In this document: piece by piece, positions 26,420 through 35,014 of the stretch | Layout of the letters: each line of letters begins with the position of its first letter | Numbering within the stretch: position 1 is the stretch's first letter | NCBI RefSeq assembly: GCF_030581005.1 | Contig: NZ_JAUQSX010000006.1 | Location: forward strand, 248,001-312,000 | DNA length: 64,000 bases | Direction of reading: 5' to 3' | Source: Hymenobacter mellowenesis | Lineage (GTDB): Bacteria > Bacteroidota > Bacteroidia > Cytophagales > Hymenobacteraceae | Translations under genes and position numbers: made by a program | Notes under the pieces: generated by a model | Databases searched by the model: none | What the model saw: the letters and a program-made list of their open reading frames with translations, nothing else | Told to the model about the DNA's origin: nothing

Positions 26420-26569
26420 GCGGCTGAGCGAAGCCACCGAATGCCAGCGCAGGGCTTTTATCAGCCCTGTTTCGGCCGAGGTGGTCGGCACAAAAGCAGG
26501 AAAAAATTGATAACTTGGACTGGCCGGCTGGTGTTCAGCCCGCTTCCCCCTAACGCCCGATTAGCCCCT

Positions 26570-27196
26570 ATGATTGTACGATTTACCCTTGGTAGCGCAG
26601 TATGTTGCACAGTGTTGGTGTTTTGCAGCGAAGCGGCCCGGGGGCAGCAGGGGCCACCGCCAAGCCAGCCATCGCCCGCCCAGGTGGAGCGGGTGCTTAC
26701 GGCGGCCGTGCTGGATTACCGGGGCGTGGCCGTGCAGCAGGAGCGGGGCCTCTCGTCCCGCGTGACGCTGCTGGGCGGCGTGGGCGCGCATTATTCGTCG
26801 TTCAGTTCCGACCAGGCGCCCTTGTTCGGCACGCGCTTTCTCAACGTGGTCGAAAAAGAATTCGGTCGGTCTTACCGCACCAGCGGCATCACGCCCTACG
26901 TGTTTGCCGAAGCCCGCATCTACGCCAACCTGGCCCATCGCAGCAAGCGCGGCCACGACACCCGCGCCAACGCCGGTACCTACCTGGCCGCCGTGGGCGA
27001 AATGCCCTTTGCCCCCGGTGATTTAATCAACGTCCAGAACTTGCAGCTGGCCTACCCGGTGGGCCTGAAAGTGGGGATGCGCCGGGCCTTGGGGCCATAT
27101 GTGTACCTGGAGGGCAGCGTCGGGGCTATGTTGAAAATCAGCCAGAACCAGCGCGACCTGGGCCCGCGCCTCGACTTGGCGCTCGGCTTTCACTAA
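26570..27196 (+). CDS. Secreted hypothetical protein, probable outer-membrane barrel
   Basis: A 208-residue exported protein. The signal peptide MIVRFTLGSAVCCTVLVFCSEAARGQ fixes the start at 26570. The mature part alternates polar and hydrophobic residues (RVTLLGGVGAHYSSFSS, ITPYVFAEARIYANLAH, LAYPVGLKVGMRRALGPYVYLEGSVGAML) and ends LDLALGFH with an aromatic-flanked C-terminal strand, typical of small outer-membrane beta-barrels in this phylum. No specific family is recognised. Confidence 0.7.
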   Translation: MIVRFTLGSAVCCTVLVFCSEAARGQQGPPPSQPSPAQVERVLTAAVLDYRGVAVQQERGLSSRVTLLGGVGAHYSSFSSDQAPLFGTRFLNVVEKEFGRSYRTSGITPYVFAEARIYANLAHRSKRGHDTRANAGTYLAAVGEMPFAPGDLINVQNLQLAYPVGLKVGMRRALGPYVYLEGSVGAMLKISQNQRDLGPRLDLALGFH

Positions 27197-27201
27197 CCGC
27201 C

Positions 27202-27648
27202 TCACACCCGGAACCCCACGCGCTTGGGCTGCTGGTTCACGAACCACTGCACGGCCAGCCGGTAGCTTTCCAGCCCGAAGCCGCTAATGCTGCCGGCGCA
27301 GTTGCGGCCCAGCAGGCTCTTCTGGCGGAATTCTTCGCGGGCGTGCAGGTTGCTCAGGTGCACCTCCACCACGGGCGTGTTGATGGCGGCCACGGCATCG
27401 GCCAGGGCCACGCTGGTGTGGGTGTAGCCGCCGGCATTGAGCACGATGCCGTGGTGCGAGAAGCCCACTTCGTGCAGCTTGTCAATGAGTACGCCCTCGT
27501 GGTTGCTCTGGAACTGCGTAAGCTTAAGCTGCGGGAAGGCTTCTTCGAGTTCGGGGAAAAAGTCGTCAAAGGAGCGGCTGCCGTAGATGCCGGGCTCGCG
27601 GCGGCCGAGCAGGTTGAGGTTGGGGCCGTTTATTATTAGAATGTCCAT
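27202..27648 (-). CDS. aroQ: Type II 3-dehydroquinate dehydratase
   Basis: Dodecameric shikimate-pathway enzyme (148 aa) that dehydrates 3-dehydroquinate. The N-terminal INGPNLNLLGRREPGIYG includes the catalytic Arg and the Tyr of the flexible lid. FQSNHEGVLIDKLHE, LNAGGYTHTSVALADA and EVHLSNLHAREEFR are the other signatures. Length is standard. It converges with the preceding barrel gene; family A repeat 27669-27770 lies just upstream. Confidence 0.96.
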   Translation of the reverse strand: MDILIINGPNLNLLGRREPGIYGSRSFDDFFPELEEAFPQLKLTQFQSNHEGVLIDKLHEVGFSHHGIVLNAGGYTHTSVALADAVAAINTPVVEVHLSNLHAREEFRQKSLLGRNCAGSISGFGLESYRLAVQWFVNQQPKRVGFRV

Positions 27649-27668
27649 GCGGAGGGGCGGGGTACTTT

Positions 27669-27770
27669 TGTCATCCTGAGCGCAGCGAAGGACCTTATCA
27701 CCGCCGAACGGCTAGCAGCAAATTCAAAAATGCGCCCGTGATAAGGTCCTTCGCTGCGCTCAGGATGACA
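27669..27770. repeat. Inverted repeat, family A variant (tcatcctgagcgcagcgaagg)
   Basis: Near-perfect 32-bp arms (TGTCATCCTGAGCGCAGCG... and its complement ending at 27770) with a loop containing GCTAGCAGCAAATTCAAAAATG. The flanks GGGGTACTTTTG (left) and CAAAAGTACCCC (right) are also complementary but separated by 18 extra bases on the right. Sits between the divergent aroQ and xerD. Confidence 0.92.
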
Positions 27771-27816
27771 GACTTTAGTCAATAAGGACAAAAGTACCCC
27801 TTCTACCTCCCCGCCC

Positions 27817-28716
27817 ATGACCTGGCCCCAAGCCCTCAAACAATTCGACGGCTACCTGCGCCTCGAAAAGTCGCTCTCGCCCAATTCGGTGGAAGCCTAC
27901 GTGCGCGATGCTGCCAAGCTGCAGCAGTTTCTGACGTTTCAGAAGCTGCCTGTGGGGCCGCTGCAAGTCAGCACCGAGGTGCTGCGCGAGTTTCTGAACA
28001 CGCTGCAGGGATTGGGCCTGGGCGCCACCTCGCAGGCCCGCACCCTCTCCGGCCTTAAGGCGTTTTTCAGCTTCCTCATCATGGAAGACCTGCTCAAGCT
28101 CGACCCCACCGATACGCTGGAAGCCCCCAAAACCGGCCGCCACCTGCCCGACACCCTCAGCTACCCCGAGGTGGAGAAGCTGCTCGCCGCCATCGACCTG
28201 AGCACCGACGAGGGCCTGCGCACCCGCGCCCTGCTGGAAGTTCTCTACTCCTCCGGCCTGCGCGTGAGCGAGCTGTGCGACCTGCGCCTGAGCAACATCT
28301 ACGCCGACGAAGGCTTCATGAAAGTGGTGGGCAAGGGCAACAAGGAGCGCCTCGTGCCCGTGGGCCGCGAAGCCCTCAAGCACCTAAATTTCTACCTGAG
28401 CGGCGTGCGTGGCCACCTCGACATCAAGCCCGGCGCCGAAGATTTCGCCTTCCTGAGTCAGCGCGGCCGGCCGCTCTCGCGTATCACCGTCTTCACCACG
28501 CTCAAGAAGCTGGCCGAGCAGGCCGGCCTGCGCAAAACCATCAGCCCGCACACGCTGCGGCACTCCTTCGCCACGCATTTGATTGAAGGCGGAGCTGATT
28601 TGCGGGCTGTACAGGAGATGCTGGGCCACGCCAGCATCACCACCACCGAAATTTACACGCACCTCGATAGGGATTTCCTGCGCCAGGTGATTACAGAGTT
28701 TCACCCGCGCAGCTAG
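27817..28716 (+). CDS. xerD: Site-specific tyrosine recombinase XerD
   Basis: Resolves chromosome dimers at dif together with XerC-type partners (299 aa). The N-terminal SAM-like core-binding domain covers about residues 1-90. The catalytic domain has Arg in SSGLRVSELCDL, Lys in GKGNKERLVP, HxxR in HTLRHSFATHL, His in LGHASITTTEIYTH and the nucleophile Tyr in that same stretch. It lies just upstream of ftsK, which activates XerCD in the cell; a family A repeat and a new promoter box separate the two. Confidence 0.95.
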   Translation: MTWPQALKQFDGYLRLEKSLSPNSVEAYVRDAAKLQQFLTFQKLPVGPLQVSTEVLREFLNTLQGLGLGATSQARTLSGLKAFFSFLIMEDLLKLDPTDTLEAPKTGRHLPDTLSYPEVEKLLAAIDLSTDEGLRTRALLEVLYSSGLRVSELCDLRLSNIYADEGFMKVVGKGNKERLVPVGREALKHLNFYLSGVRGHLDIKPGAEDFAFLSQRGRPLSRITVFTTLKKLAEQAGLRKTISPHTLRHSFATHLIEGGADLRAVQEMLGHASITTTEIYTHLDRDFLRQVITEFHPRS

Positions 28717-28755
28717 GGCGGGGGATGAGGATGTAAGGCGAAAAAAGGAGTGACA

Positions 28756-28870
28756 GAAAGAACGTCATGCTGAGCGCAGCCGAAGCATCTCTCCCGTAGC
28801 AGTAATTCAATCGAAAGAATCGCGTTGCGCGGGAGAGATGCTTCGGCTGCGCTCAGCATGACGTTCTTTC
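28756..28870. repeat. Inverted repeat, family A (best-conserved copy)
   Basis: About 42-bp arms, GAAAGAACGTCATGCTGAGC through CATCTCTCCCG, and the complement ending at 28870. The loop reads TAGCAGTAATTCAATCG and onward. It is located between xerD and ftsK. Confidence 0.93.
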
Positions 28871-28898
28871 ATTCCCTGAACTTCCCGCCCGCCGTGCG

Positions 28899-28906
28899 TA
28901 AATTTG
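28899..28906 (+). promoter_or_regulatory. Candidate -7 promoter box for ftsK
   Basis: TAAATTTG, a full match to TAnnTTTG, 19 bp upstream of the ftsK ATG, giving a predicted leader of about 13 nt. Confidence 0.45.
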
Positions 28907-28925
28907 GCCTTTATGCCTCTCCCGA

Positions 28926-31922
28926 ATGGCCGATAACCGCTATAAAAACACCCCCGCCGGCCCCTCGGCTAACCGCCCCGCCGACCCCCGGCCCACGCGG
29001 CGCAACGAGGCGCGGCCCAACGGCCCGGCCCCCGAGCCCGCGCCGGCCCGCGCCGCCGAGCCCCGGCCCGCTGCCGCCAACGTGCCCAAAGCCGCCCGGC
29101 AAGCCCCGGCGCCCAAGCCCGCCCGACCTCCGCGTGAGCCGCGCGGCCCCCTGCCCGGCGTGGGCAAGGTGCTGGATGTGTTGCGCGACCGCCGCTTCCA
29201 TCTCTTCGTGGGCTTCGGCCTGCTGCTGGCCAGCCTGTACCTGACCATTGCCTTCACCTCGTTCCTGTTCACTGGCCATGCCGACCAGAGCGTGGTGGCC
29301 GCCATGGGCACCATTCCGACGAAGGAAGCCGGCCAGGAATCGGGCAACTGGCTGGGCCTGCTTGGGGCCTGGGCCGCGCAACTGTTTATTTACAAGCTGT
29401 TTGGCGTGGCGGCGTATGCCCTCATTCCCATTGTGTTTTTTCTGGGGGCGAAGATTGTGTTTCGCACCGCCCGGGTGTCGGTGAGCTATGTGATGGCGCT
29501 GGGCCTCTTTACCATGGCTTGGCTGAGCGTGCTGCTGGGCTACGTGGTGGTGACGCTGGCCACGCCCGGCGCCGACCCGGTGCTGGCCCACCGCCTCGAT
29601 TTCCTGTGCGGCGGCGTAGGCTTCGAAGCCGCTTCCTGGCTCGACAGCCTCATTGGCTGGGGCACGGTGTTACTGCTGGCCTTCGCGCTCATCTCGTTCG
29701 TGGTGTTCTTCTTCAACGTCACCAGCCTCAACCTGGGCCGTTTCCGCAGCCTCAGCACCGAAGACGACGCCGAGGAGGACGCTGAGTTAGAAGCCGAAAT
29801 TGCTGCCGAGCAGGCGGCTGCTGTAGCCCCGGTTGCCGCGCCAACCCCGCCGCAAATGACCCTGAAAACCCGGCCCGGCGCCCCTGAAACGGTGGCGACT
29901 TCGGCCGCTTCCGTGTCTGCCGGTGGTGCCCAGGCGGCCGGCCCGACCCTGCAGCTCAACGACGACGAGCCGGAGGAAACTCCGGCCCGGCAGGAATTCG
30001 AGCCCGCGCCCCGCATGAGCGCCGGCCTGCCGCTCAGCGTGGCTGGCGCCGCAGTGGCACCGGTTGCTGCCGCGGCCGCGAGTGCCACCACTGCTGCGAC
30101 AACTGCCGCCAGCGCCGCCGCGGCCTTGCCGCTGGCCGTGAGTGGCCCGTCGTTTTCTTTCGAATTGCCCGTAGCAGAGCCGGAGGCTACCCCAACGCCG
30201 AGCGTGCCGGCTTCCACCATTCCCACGCCGCTTTCGCTAGCTGACCTGGCCGATGGCGACATGCCCGCCGTGGCGCCGCTGGCGCCCGTTGCAATGCCTG
30301 CCCCGCGCCCGCTCGAAATCACCGTGCCCGGCCGCGACGACTTGGACCCTAACGCCGGGGCCGACATCGCCGCCGTGGCTGACGAGGATGAGGACGCCAT
30401 GCCGCCCGGCAATTACGACCCCACGCTGGACCTCTCGCGCTTCCAGTTCCCCACTTTGGAGTTGCTTAACGACTACGGCACGCCCAAAGCCCAGGTGACC
30501 AAAGAGGAATTGGAGGCCAACAAAGACCGCATCGTGGAGACGCTGGGCCACTACGGCATCGGAATTGCCAGCATCAAGGCCACCATCGGGCCCACGGTCA
30601 CGCTCTATGAAATCGTGCCCGAAGTAGGCGTCCGCATCTCCAAAATCAAGAGCCTGGAAGACGACATTGCCCTGAGTTTGGCTGCGTTGGGTATTCGTAT
30701 CATCGCGCCCATTCCGGGCAAGGGCACCATCGGCATCGAGGTGCCGAACACGAAGAAGGAGATGGTGAGCATCCGCTCGGTGCTGGGCTCGGAGAAGTTC
30801 GCCAAGACCGAGATGGACCTGCCCATCGCCTTCGGCCGTACCATCACCAACGAGGTGTTCGTAGCCGATTTGGCCAAGATGCCCCACCTGCTCATGGCCG
30901 GCGCCACGGGCCAGGGCAAGTCGGTGGGCCTGAACGTGATTCTGGCCTCGCTGCTCTACAAGCGCCATCCGGCTACGCTGAAATTCGTGCTCGTCGACCC
31001 CAAAAAGGTGGAACTGAGCATCTTCAATAAGATTGAGCGCCACTACCTGGCCAAGCTGCCCGACACCGACGAGGCCATCATCACCGACACCAAAAAGGTG
31101 GTGAACACGCTCAATTCGCTGTGCATGGAGATGGACCGGCGCTACGACCTGCTGAAGGAAGCCGGCTGCCGCAACCTGAAGGAATACAACGCCAAGTTCA
31201 TTGAGCGCCGGCTGAACCCCAAGAAAGGCCACCGTTTCCTGCCCTTCATCGTGCTGGTGATTGACGAGCTGGCCGACCTGATGATGACGGCCGGCAAGGA
31301 GGTGGAAACGCCCATTGCGCGCCTCGCGCAACTGGCCCGCGCCATCGGCATCCACCTCATCGTTGCCACCCAGCGCCCGTCGGTGAACGTTATTACCGGC
31401 ATCATCAAGGCCAACTTCCCCTGCCGGATTTCCTTCAAGGTGACGAGCAAAATCGACTCGCGCACCATTCTCGATACCGGCGGGGCCGACCAGCTCATCG
31501 GCCAGGGCGACATGCTCTTTTCGGCCGGCTCGGACCTGATTCGGGTGCAGTGCGCCTTCATCGACACGCCGGAGGTAGACCGCGTCTGCGACTACATTGG
31601 CGAGCAACAGGGTTACTCCGACGCCTACCTTCTGCCTGAAGTAGCCGGGGCCGACGGCGATGCCGGCAGCGGCAACGAGGAAATGGACCCCTCCGAGCGC
31701 GACACCATGTTCGAGGAAGCCGCCCGCTGCATCGTGCTGCACCAGCAGGGTAGTACCTCGCTCCTCCAGCGCAAACTGAAACTGGGTTACAACCGCGCCG
31801 GCCGCCTCATCGACCAGCTCCAGCACGCCGGCATCGTGGGCCCGTTTGAGGGCAGCAAGGCCCGCGACGTGCTTATTCCGGACGAATATCAGTTGGAGCA
31901 GCTGCTCAACTCGATGAAGTAG
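28926..31922 (+). CDS. ftsK: DNA translocase FtsK
   Basis: Membrane-anchored hexameric DNA pump (998 aa) that moves chromosomes at the division septum and activates Xer recombination. A basic Pro/Ala-rich N-terminus (1-80) is followed by about four membrane segments (roughly 88-265), a long Ala/Pro/Glu linker (280-490), then the motor: the alpha domain near 505-630, Walker A GATGQGKS at about 658-665 and Walker B VLVIDELADL near 777. A C-terminal winged-helix gamma domain covers about 925-998 (RCIVLHQQGSTSLLQRKLKLGYNRA). Its TAG stop overlaps an inverted repeat. Confidence 0.96.
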   Translation: MADNRYKNTPAGPSANRPADPRPTRRNEARPNGPAPEPAPARAAEPRPAAANVPKAARQAPAPKPARPPREPRGPLPGVGKVLDVLRDRRFHLFVGFGLLLASLYLTIAFTSFLFTGHADQSVVAAMGTIPTKEAGQESGNWLGLLGAWAAQLFIYKLFGVAAYALIPIVFFLGAKIVFRTARVSVSYVMALGLFTMAWLSVLLGYVVVTLATPGADPVLAHRLDFLCGGVGFEAASWLDSLIGWGTVLLLAFALISFVVFFFNVTSLNLGRFRSLSTEDDAEEDAELEAEIAAEQAAAVAPVAAPTPPQMTLKTRPGAPETVATSAASVSAGGAQAAGPTLQLNDDEPEETPARQEFEPAPRMSAGLPLSVAGAAVAPVAAAAASATTAATTAASAAAALPLAVSGPSFSFELPVAEPEATPTPSVPASTIPTPLSLADLADGDMPAVAPLAPVAMPAPRPLEITVPGRDDLDPNAGADIAAVADEDEDAMPPGNYDPTLDLSRFQFPTLELLNDYGTPKAQVTKEELEANKDRIVETLGHYGIGIASIKATIGPTVTLYEIVPEVGVRISKIKSLEDDIALSLAALGIRIIAPIPGKGTIGIEVPNTKKEMVSIRSVLGSEKFAKTEMDLPIAFGRTITNEVFVADLAKMPHLLMAGATGQGKSVGLNVILASLLYKRHPATLKFVLVDPKKVELSIFNKIERHYLAKLPDTDEAIITDTKKVVNTLNSLCMEMDRRYDLLKEAGCRNLKEYNAKFIERRLNPKKGHRFLPFIVLVIDELADLMMTAGKEVETPIARLAQLARAIGIHLIVATQRPSVNVITGIIKANFPCRISFKVTSKIDSRTILDTGGADQLIGQGDMLFSAGSDLIRVQCAFIDTPEVDRVCDYIGEQQGYSDAYLLPEVAGADGDAGSGNEEMDPSERDTMFEEAARCIVLHQQGSTSLLQRKLKLGYNRAGRLIDQLQHAGIVGPFEGSKARDVLIPDEYQLEQLLNSMK

Positions 31923-32033
31923 CCCGAGTACCGCGAAATTTCATCTCGCCGACGAGCGTAGCGAGTTCACCCATGCAGGACGCTGGAACTCGTTTCACTC
32001 GTCCGCGAAATGAAATTTCGCGGTACTCGGGCT
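31921..32033. repeat. Inverted repeat (agcccgagtaccgcgaaatttcat); overlaps ftsK stop
   Basis: Arms of up to 48 bp: 31921-31968 and 31986-32033, with an inner section GACGAGCGTAGCGAGTTC and its imperfect complement. The spacer is only ~17 nt. The first arm starts within the ftsK stop codon. It could act as a transcription terminator, though it has no T-run. Confidence 0.88.
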
Positions 32034-32114
32034 TTTGGCCGGACGTTTGTTAAGCCAAATCCGTATCAGGCTTTTCAAGCCCCGCACCAGCGCTTTTTGA
32101 ACATTCCTCTTCTA

Positions 32115-32759
32115 ATGAAAAAATCAATTTCCTTCTTGTTGCTCGCCGTTTCGCTGGCCCTGCCCGCCGCCGCGCAGCAAGACCCCAAAGCCGGCAAGAT
32201 TCTCGACCAGATGAGCGCCAAATATCAGGCCCTGAAAGCCTTTCAGGCCACTTTTACTCAAACGCTGGAAAACCCCGGTGCCAAGGTGAAGCAGAACATC
32301 AACGGCGACATCGTGGTGAGCGGCCAGAAATTCCGCCTCAAAATCAGCGGCCAGGAAGTCATCAACGATGGCAAAACCACCTGGACTTACCTGAAAAACG
32401 AGAACGAGGTGAACATCTCGGATTCCGACCCGGATTCGCAGGATATGTCGCCCTCCCAGATTTATACCATGTATAAGAAGGGCTACAAGTACACCTACGT
32501 GCAGCAGGTGACCGAAGGCGGCGAGCCCCTCGATGTAATTGAGCTGGCGCCCGAAAACCGCCAGAATGACGTGTTTAAGGTGCGCCTGAAGGTGCGTAAG
32601 AAGGATGCGTCGGTGAAAAGCTGGCAGATGTTCAAAAAGAATGGCAACCAGTACACCTTCCTCATCAAAAACTTCAAGCCCAACCCGCCGACCGATGCCA
32701 GCACCTTTGCCTTCGACAAAGCCAAATACAAGGGTGTGAAAGTGGTAGACCTGCGCTAA
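32115..32759 (+). CDS. lolA: Outer-membrane lipoprotein carrier protein LolA-like
   Basis: Periplasmic chaperone (214 aa) that ferries lipoproteins toward the outer membrane. The signal peptide MKKSISFLLLAVSLALPAAAQQ sets the start at 32115. The mature part matches LolA: ILDQMSAKYQALKAFQATFTQTL, DIVVSGQKFRLKI, DGKTTWTYLKNENEVNISD and a C-terminal LIKNFKPNPPTDASTFAFD. Bacteroidota LolA-like proteins often lack a LolB partner; none is seen here. It is convergent with the Sel1 gene, separated by a terminator. Confidence 0.92.
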   Translation: MKKSISFLLLAVSLALPAAAQQDPKAGKILDQMSAKYQALKAFQATFTQTLENPGAKVKQNINGDIVVSGQKFRLKISGQEVINDGKTTWTYLKNENEVNISDSDPDSQDMSPSQIYTMYKKGYKYTYVQQVTEGGEPLDVIELAPENRQNDVFKVRLKVRKKDASVKSWQMFKKNGNQYTFLIKNFKPNPPTDASTFAFDKAKYKGVKVVDLR

Positions 32760-32781
32760 GCCCACCAGCAATGTGGTTAAG

Positions 32782-32816
32782 AAAACAGCCCGCTTCGCAA
32801 GAGGCGAGCTGTTTTG
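32782..32816. terminator. Bidirectional terminator between lolA and the Sel1 gene
   Basis: AAAACAGC...GCTGTTTT stem of 8 bp, extended inward by CGC/GCG pairing, with A/T tracts at both ends. It lies between two convergent stop codons. Confidence 0.75.
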
Positions 32817-32822
32817 CGTTTA

Positions 32823-33650
32823 TCAGAATTGTTCGCCTTGCAGTTCGGCCAGGCGCAAACCCGCTCGGTTGTGTCCGGACTGCACTGCTTTTTCGAACCA
32901 GAACAAGGCATCGGCAATTTTCTCATCGCCAGTCCAGCCCTCGGCAGCCCAAATGCCCAGCAGGTACATCGCATGGGATTGTTGGTGCTCGGCGGCTTGC
33001 TCCAGCCAGTACCGGGCCTTCGCCCAGTCTTCCGTGGGCTTGAGGGTGTACTCCAGCCCGAGCCAGGTGGTGGCGCGCACACTGCCGGCCTCCACCGCTT
33101 TTGTGAACCAGAAAAGCGCATGGCGCTGGTTTCGGCGCCCACCAACGCCTCGCTGGTAGCACCGGCCCAAATCGGCCATGGATTCTACCTGGCCAAGCTG
33201 CGCACCCTTTCGGTACCAATACCGGGCCTTGGCATAATCCTGCGCAACGCCTTCGCCTAAATAGTAGAAACTGCCGAGGCAATACATCGAATCCCGGCAG
33301 CCTTGGCGCGCGGCCAGCGAAAAGTAGCGAAAGGCCTGATTATGGCTTTTGACAAGCTCGTAGCCATTATCATAAGCCACTCCCAGGTTGTGCTGCGCGG
33401 TGCGGTGGCCGGCTTCTGCGGCCATTTGGAGCAGGTGCAGCGCCCGTTCGCGGTTTTGCGCAACTCCCCAGCCATCCCAATGCAGCATGCCCAGCCAATA
33501 CGTAGCGGTGGTATCACCGGCCTCGGCCGGCGTGACGAGCGCCGAAGCCACCTGGCTCATATACCGGCTGTTGGAGTAAAAGCCGAAATTTGCGCGGTTG
33601 ATGGTTTGGATTAGCCGCTTGGTGGAAGGGTGACGTTGCGCCTTGGACAA
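32823..33650 (-). CDS. Sel1-like repeat (SLR) protein
   Basis: A 275-residue protein made almost wholly of about six Sel1/SLR helical repeats of ~36 residues, each with the A-x2-LG-x(7)-G-V pattern, for example AHLNLGVAYDNGYELVKSHNQA-like units and CLGSFYYLGEGVAQDYAKA. Such solenoids scaffold protein contacts. No signal peptide is evident. The start is uncertain: TTG at 33650 gives 275 residues, ATG at 33560 gives 245 and removes only the non-repeat N-terminus. Confidence 0.85.
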   Translation of the reverse strand: MSKAQRHPSTKRLIQTINRANFGFYSNSRYMSQVASALVTPAEAGDTTATYWLGMLHWDGWGVAQNRERALHLLQMAAEAGHRTAQHNLGVAYDNGYELVKSHNQAFRYFSLAARQGCRDSMYCLGSFYYLGEGVAQDYAKARYWYRKGAQLGQVESMADLGRCYQRGVGGRRNQRHALFWFTKAVEAGSVRATTWLGLEYTLKPTEDWAKARYWLEQAAEHQQSHAMYLLGIWAAEGWTGDEKIADALFWFEKAVQSGHNRAGLRLAELQGEQF

Positions 33651-33712
33651 ATGGGGGAGATTGTTGAGTCTGCCGACGAATCAGAGTAAGTTTACGGGCC
33701 TAAGCGCAATTT

Positions 33713-35014
33713 ATGAAAGAAGACTTCCTCCATTACGTTTGGCAGCACCAGTATTTTGACAAGCTGGATTTGCGCACCACCGACGGGGAAGAAATTCTGG
33801 TGCTGCGGCCCGGCCACCGCAACGCCGATGCCGGCCCCGACTTCCTGAACGCCCGCCTGCGCATTGGCGAGGTGGAGTGGAACGGTGCGGTGGAAATCCA
33901 CCTCCGCGCCTCCGACTGGGCCCGCCACAACCACCAGACCGACCCGAAATACGACCAGGTAATCCTGCACGTAGTAGGCAGCGCCGACGCCGACGTGTGC
34001 CGCACCAACGGCAGCCTCATTCCCGCCCTGCCCCTGCAGGCCCGGCTGGCGCCCGAGCTGCTGGCCTGCTACACGGCCCTGGTAGAAGCCCCCGCGGCGG
34101 CCCCACTGCCCTGCGCGCCGTTACTGCCGCTGGTGCCCGAAATCACGAAAATGATGATGACGGAGCGTGCCTTGCTGGAGCGCGTGGAGCGCAAAGCCGA
34201 CGCCATCATGGAACTGCATCAGGCGCTGGGACAGGACTGGGAAGCCACCGCCTACCATGCGCTGATGGCCGCTTTCGGCTTCCAGAAAAACAGCGAGCAG
34301 CTGGCCCGCCTGGCCAAAGCGCTGCCGCTGGCCGTGCTGCGCCGCCATCGGCACGACCAACGCCAGCTCGAAGCATTACTGTTTGGCCAAGCCGGATTTC
34401 TGGTTGATAATGAGGAAACAACCGCCGATGAATACATCCGGGACTTGAGGTACGAATATGAGTTTCTGCGCCACAAATACAGCCTCGGCGAGGCCGCGCT
34501 GCTGGTGCACGAGTGGAACTACCTGCGCCTGCGGCCGGCTAATTTTCCGCCGGTACGGCTGGGCCAGCTGGCGGGCTTGCTCCACGCCCGGCCCGCGCTG
34601 TTCGATGCCCTGCTCACGGCCCAAAGTGTGAGGGCGCTCACCGAGTTTTTTCAGGCGCCCGCGCCCAAATACTGGCGCACCCACTTCCGGCCGGGCCGGC
34701 CCGGTAAGGTGCCCGCGCTGGGCAAAAGCAGCATCGACCTGCTCGTCACCAACGTGGTGGTGCCGCTGCGCGTGGCCTACGCCCGCTACGTGGACAAGCC
34801 CGAAGTAGTGGAAAGCAGCGTGGCCCTGCTCAGCCAGCTGCCCGCCGAGCACAACCAGTTCACAGATGTGTACGAAGCCCTGGGCTTTGCCCACCGCACG
34901 GCGGCCGACTCGCAGGGCCTGCTGGCCTTACACAAAACGTACTGCGCCCCGCGCCGCTGCCTGCACTGCGCCATTGGCAGCCGGCTGGTGCAGCAACCCC
35001 GCGCTTCCCGATGA
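33713..35014 (+). CDS. DUF2851 family protein
   Basis: A 433-residue conserved protein of Bacteroidota, cytoplasmic by lack of signal. The N-terminal MKEDFLHYVWQHQYFDKLDL, GHRNADAGPDFLNARLRI and WNGAVEIHLRASDWARHNHQTDPKYDQVILHVV segments are the family hallmark and recall a nuclease-like beta core. The C-terminus carries four Cys residues in TYCAPRRCLHCAIG, a possible metal site. Function is not established. The TGA stop overlaps the ATG of the next gene by 4 bp (ATGA). Confidence 0.85.
   Translation: MKEDFLHYVWQHQYFDKLDLRTTDGEEILVLRPGHRNADAGPDFLNARLRIGEVEWNGAVEIHLRASDWARHNHQTDPKYDQVILHVVGSADADVCRTNGSLIPALPLQARLAPELLACYTALVEAPAAAPLPCAPLLPLVPEITKMMMTERALLERVERKADAIMELHQALGQDWEATAYHALMAAFGFQKNSEQLARLAKALPLAVLRRHRHDQRQLEALLFGQAGFLVDNEETTADEYIRDLRYEYEFLRHKYSLGEAALLVHEWNYLRLRPANFPPVRLGQLAGLLHARPALFDALLTAQSVRALTEFFQAPAPKYWRTHFRPGRPGKVPALGKSSIDLLVTNVVVPLRVAYARYVDKPEVVESSVALLSQLPAEHNQFTDVYEALGFAHRTAADSQGLLALHKTYCAPRRCLHCAIGSRLVQQPRASR

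Noticed and set aside
30237..31826. Long open frame antisense to ftsK
   Set aside because: Same shadow effect; its amino-acid sequence lacks coherent motifs, while the sense strand is an intact FtsK.
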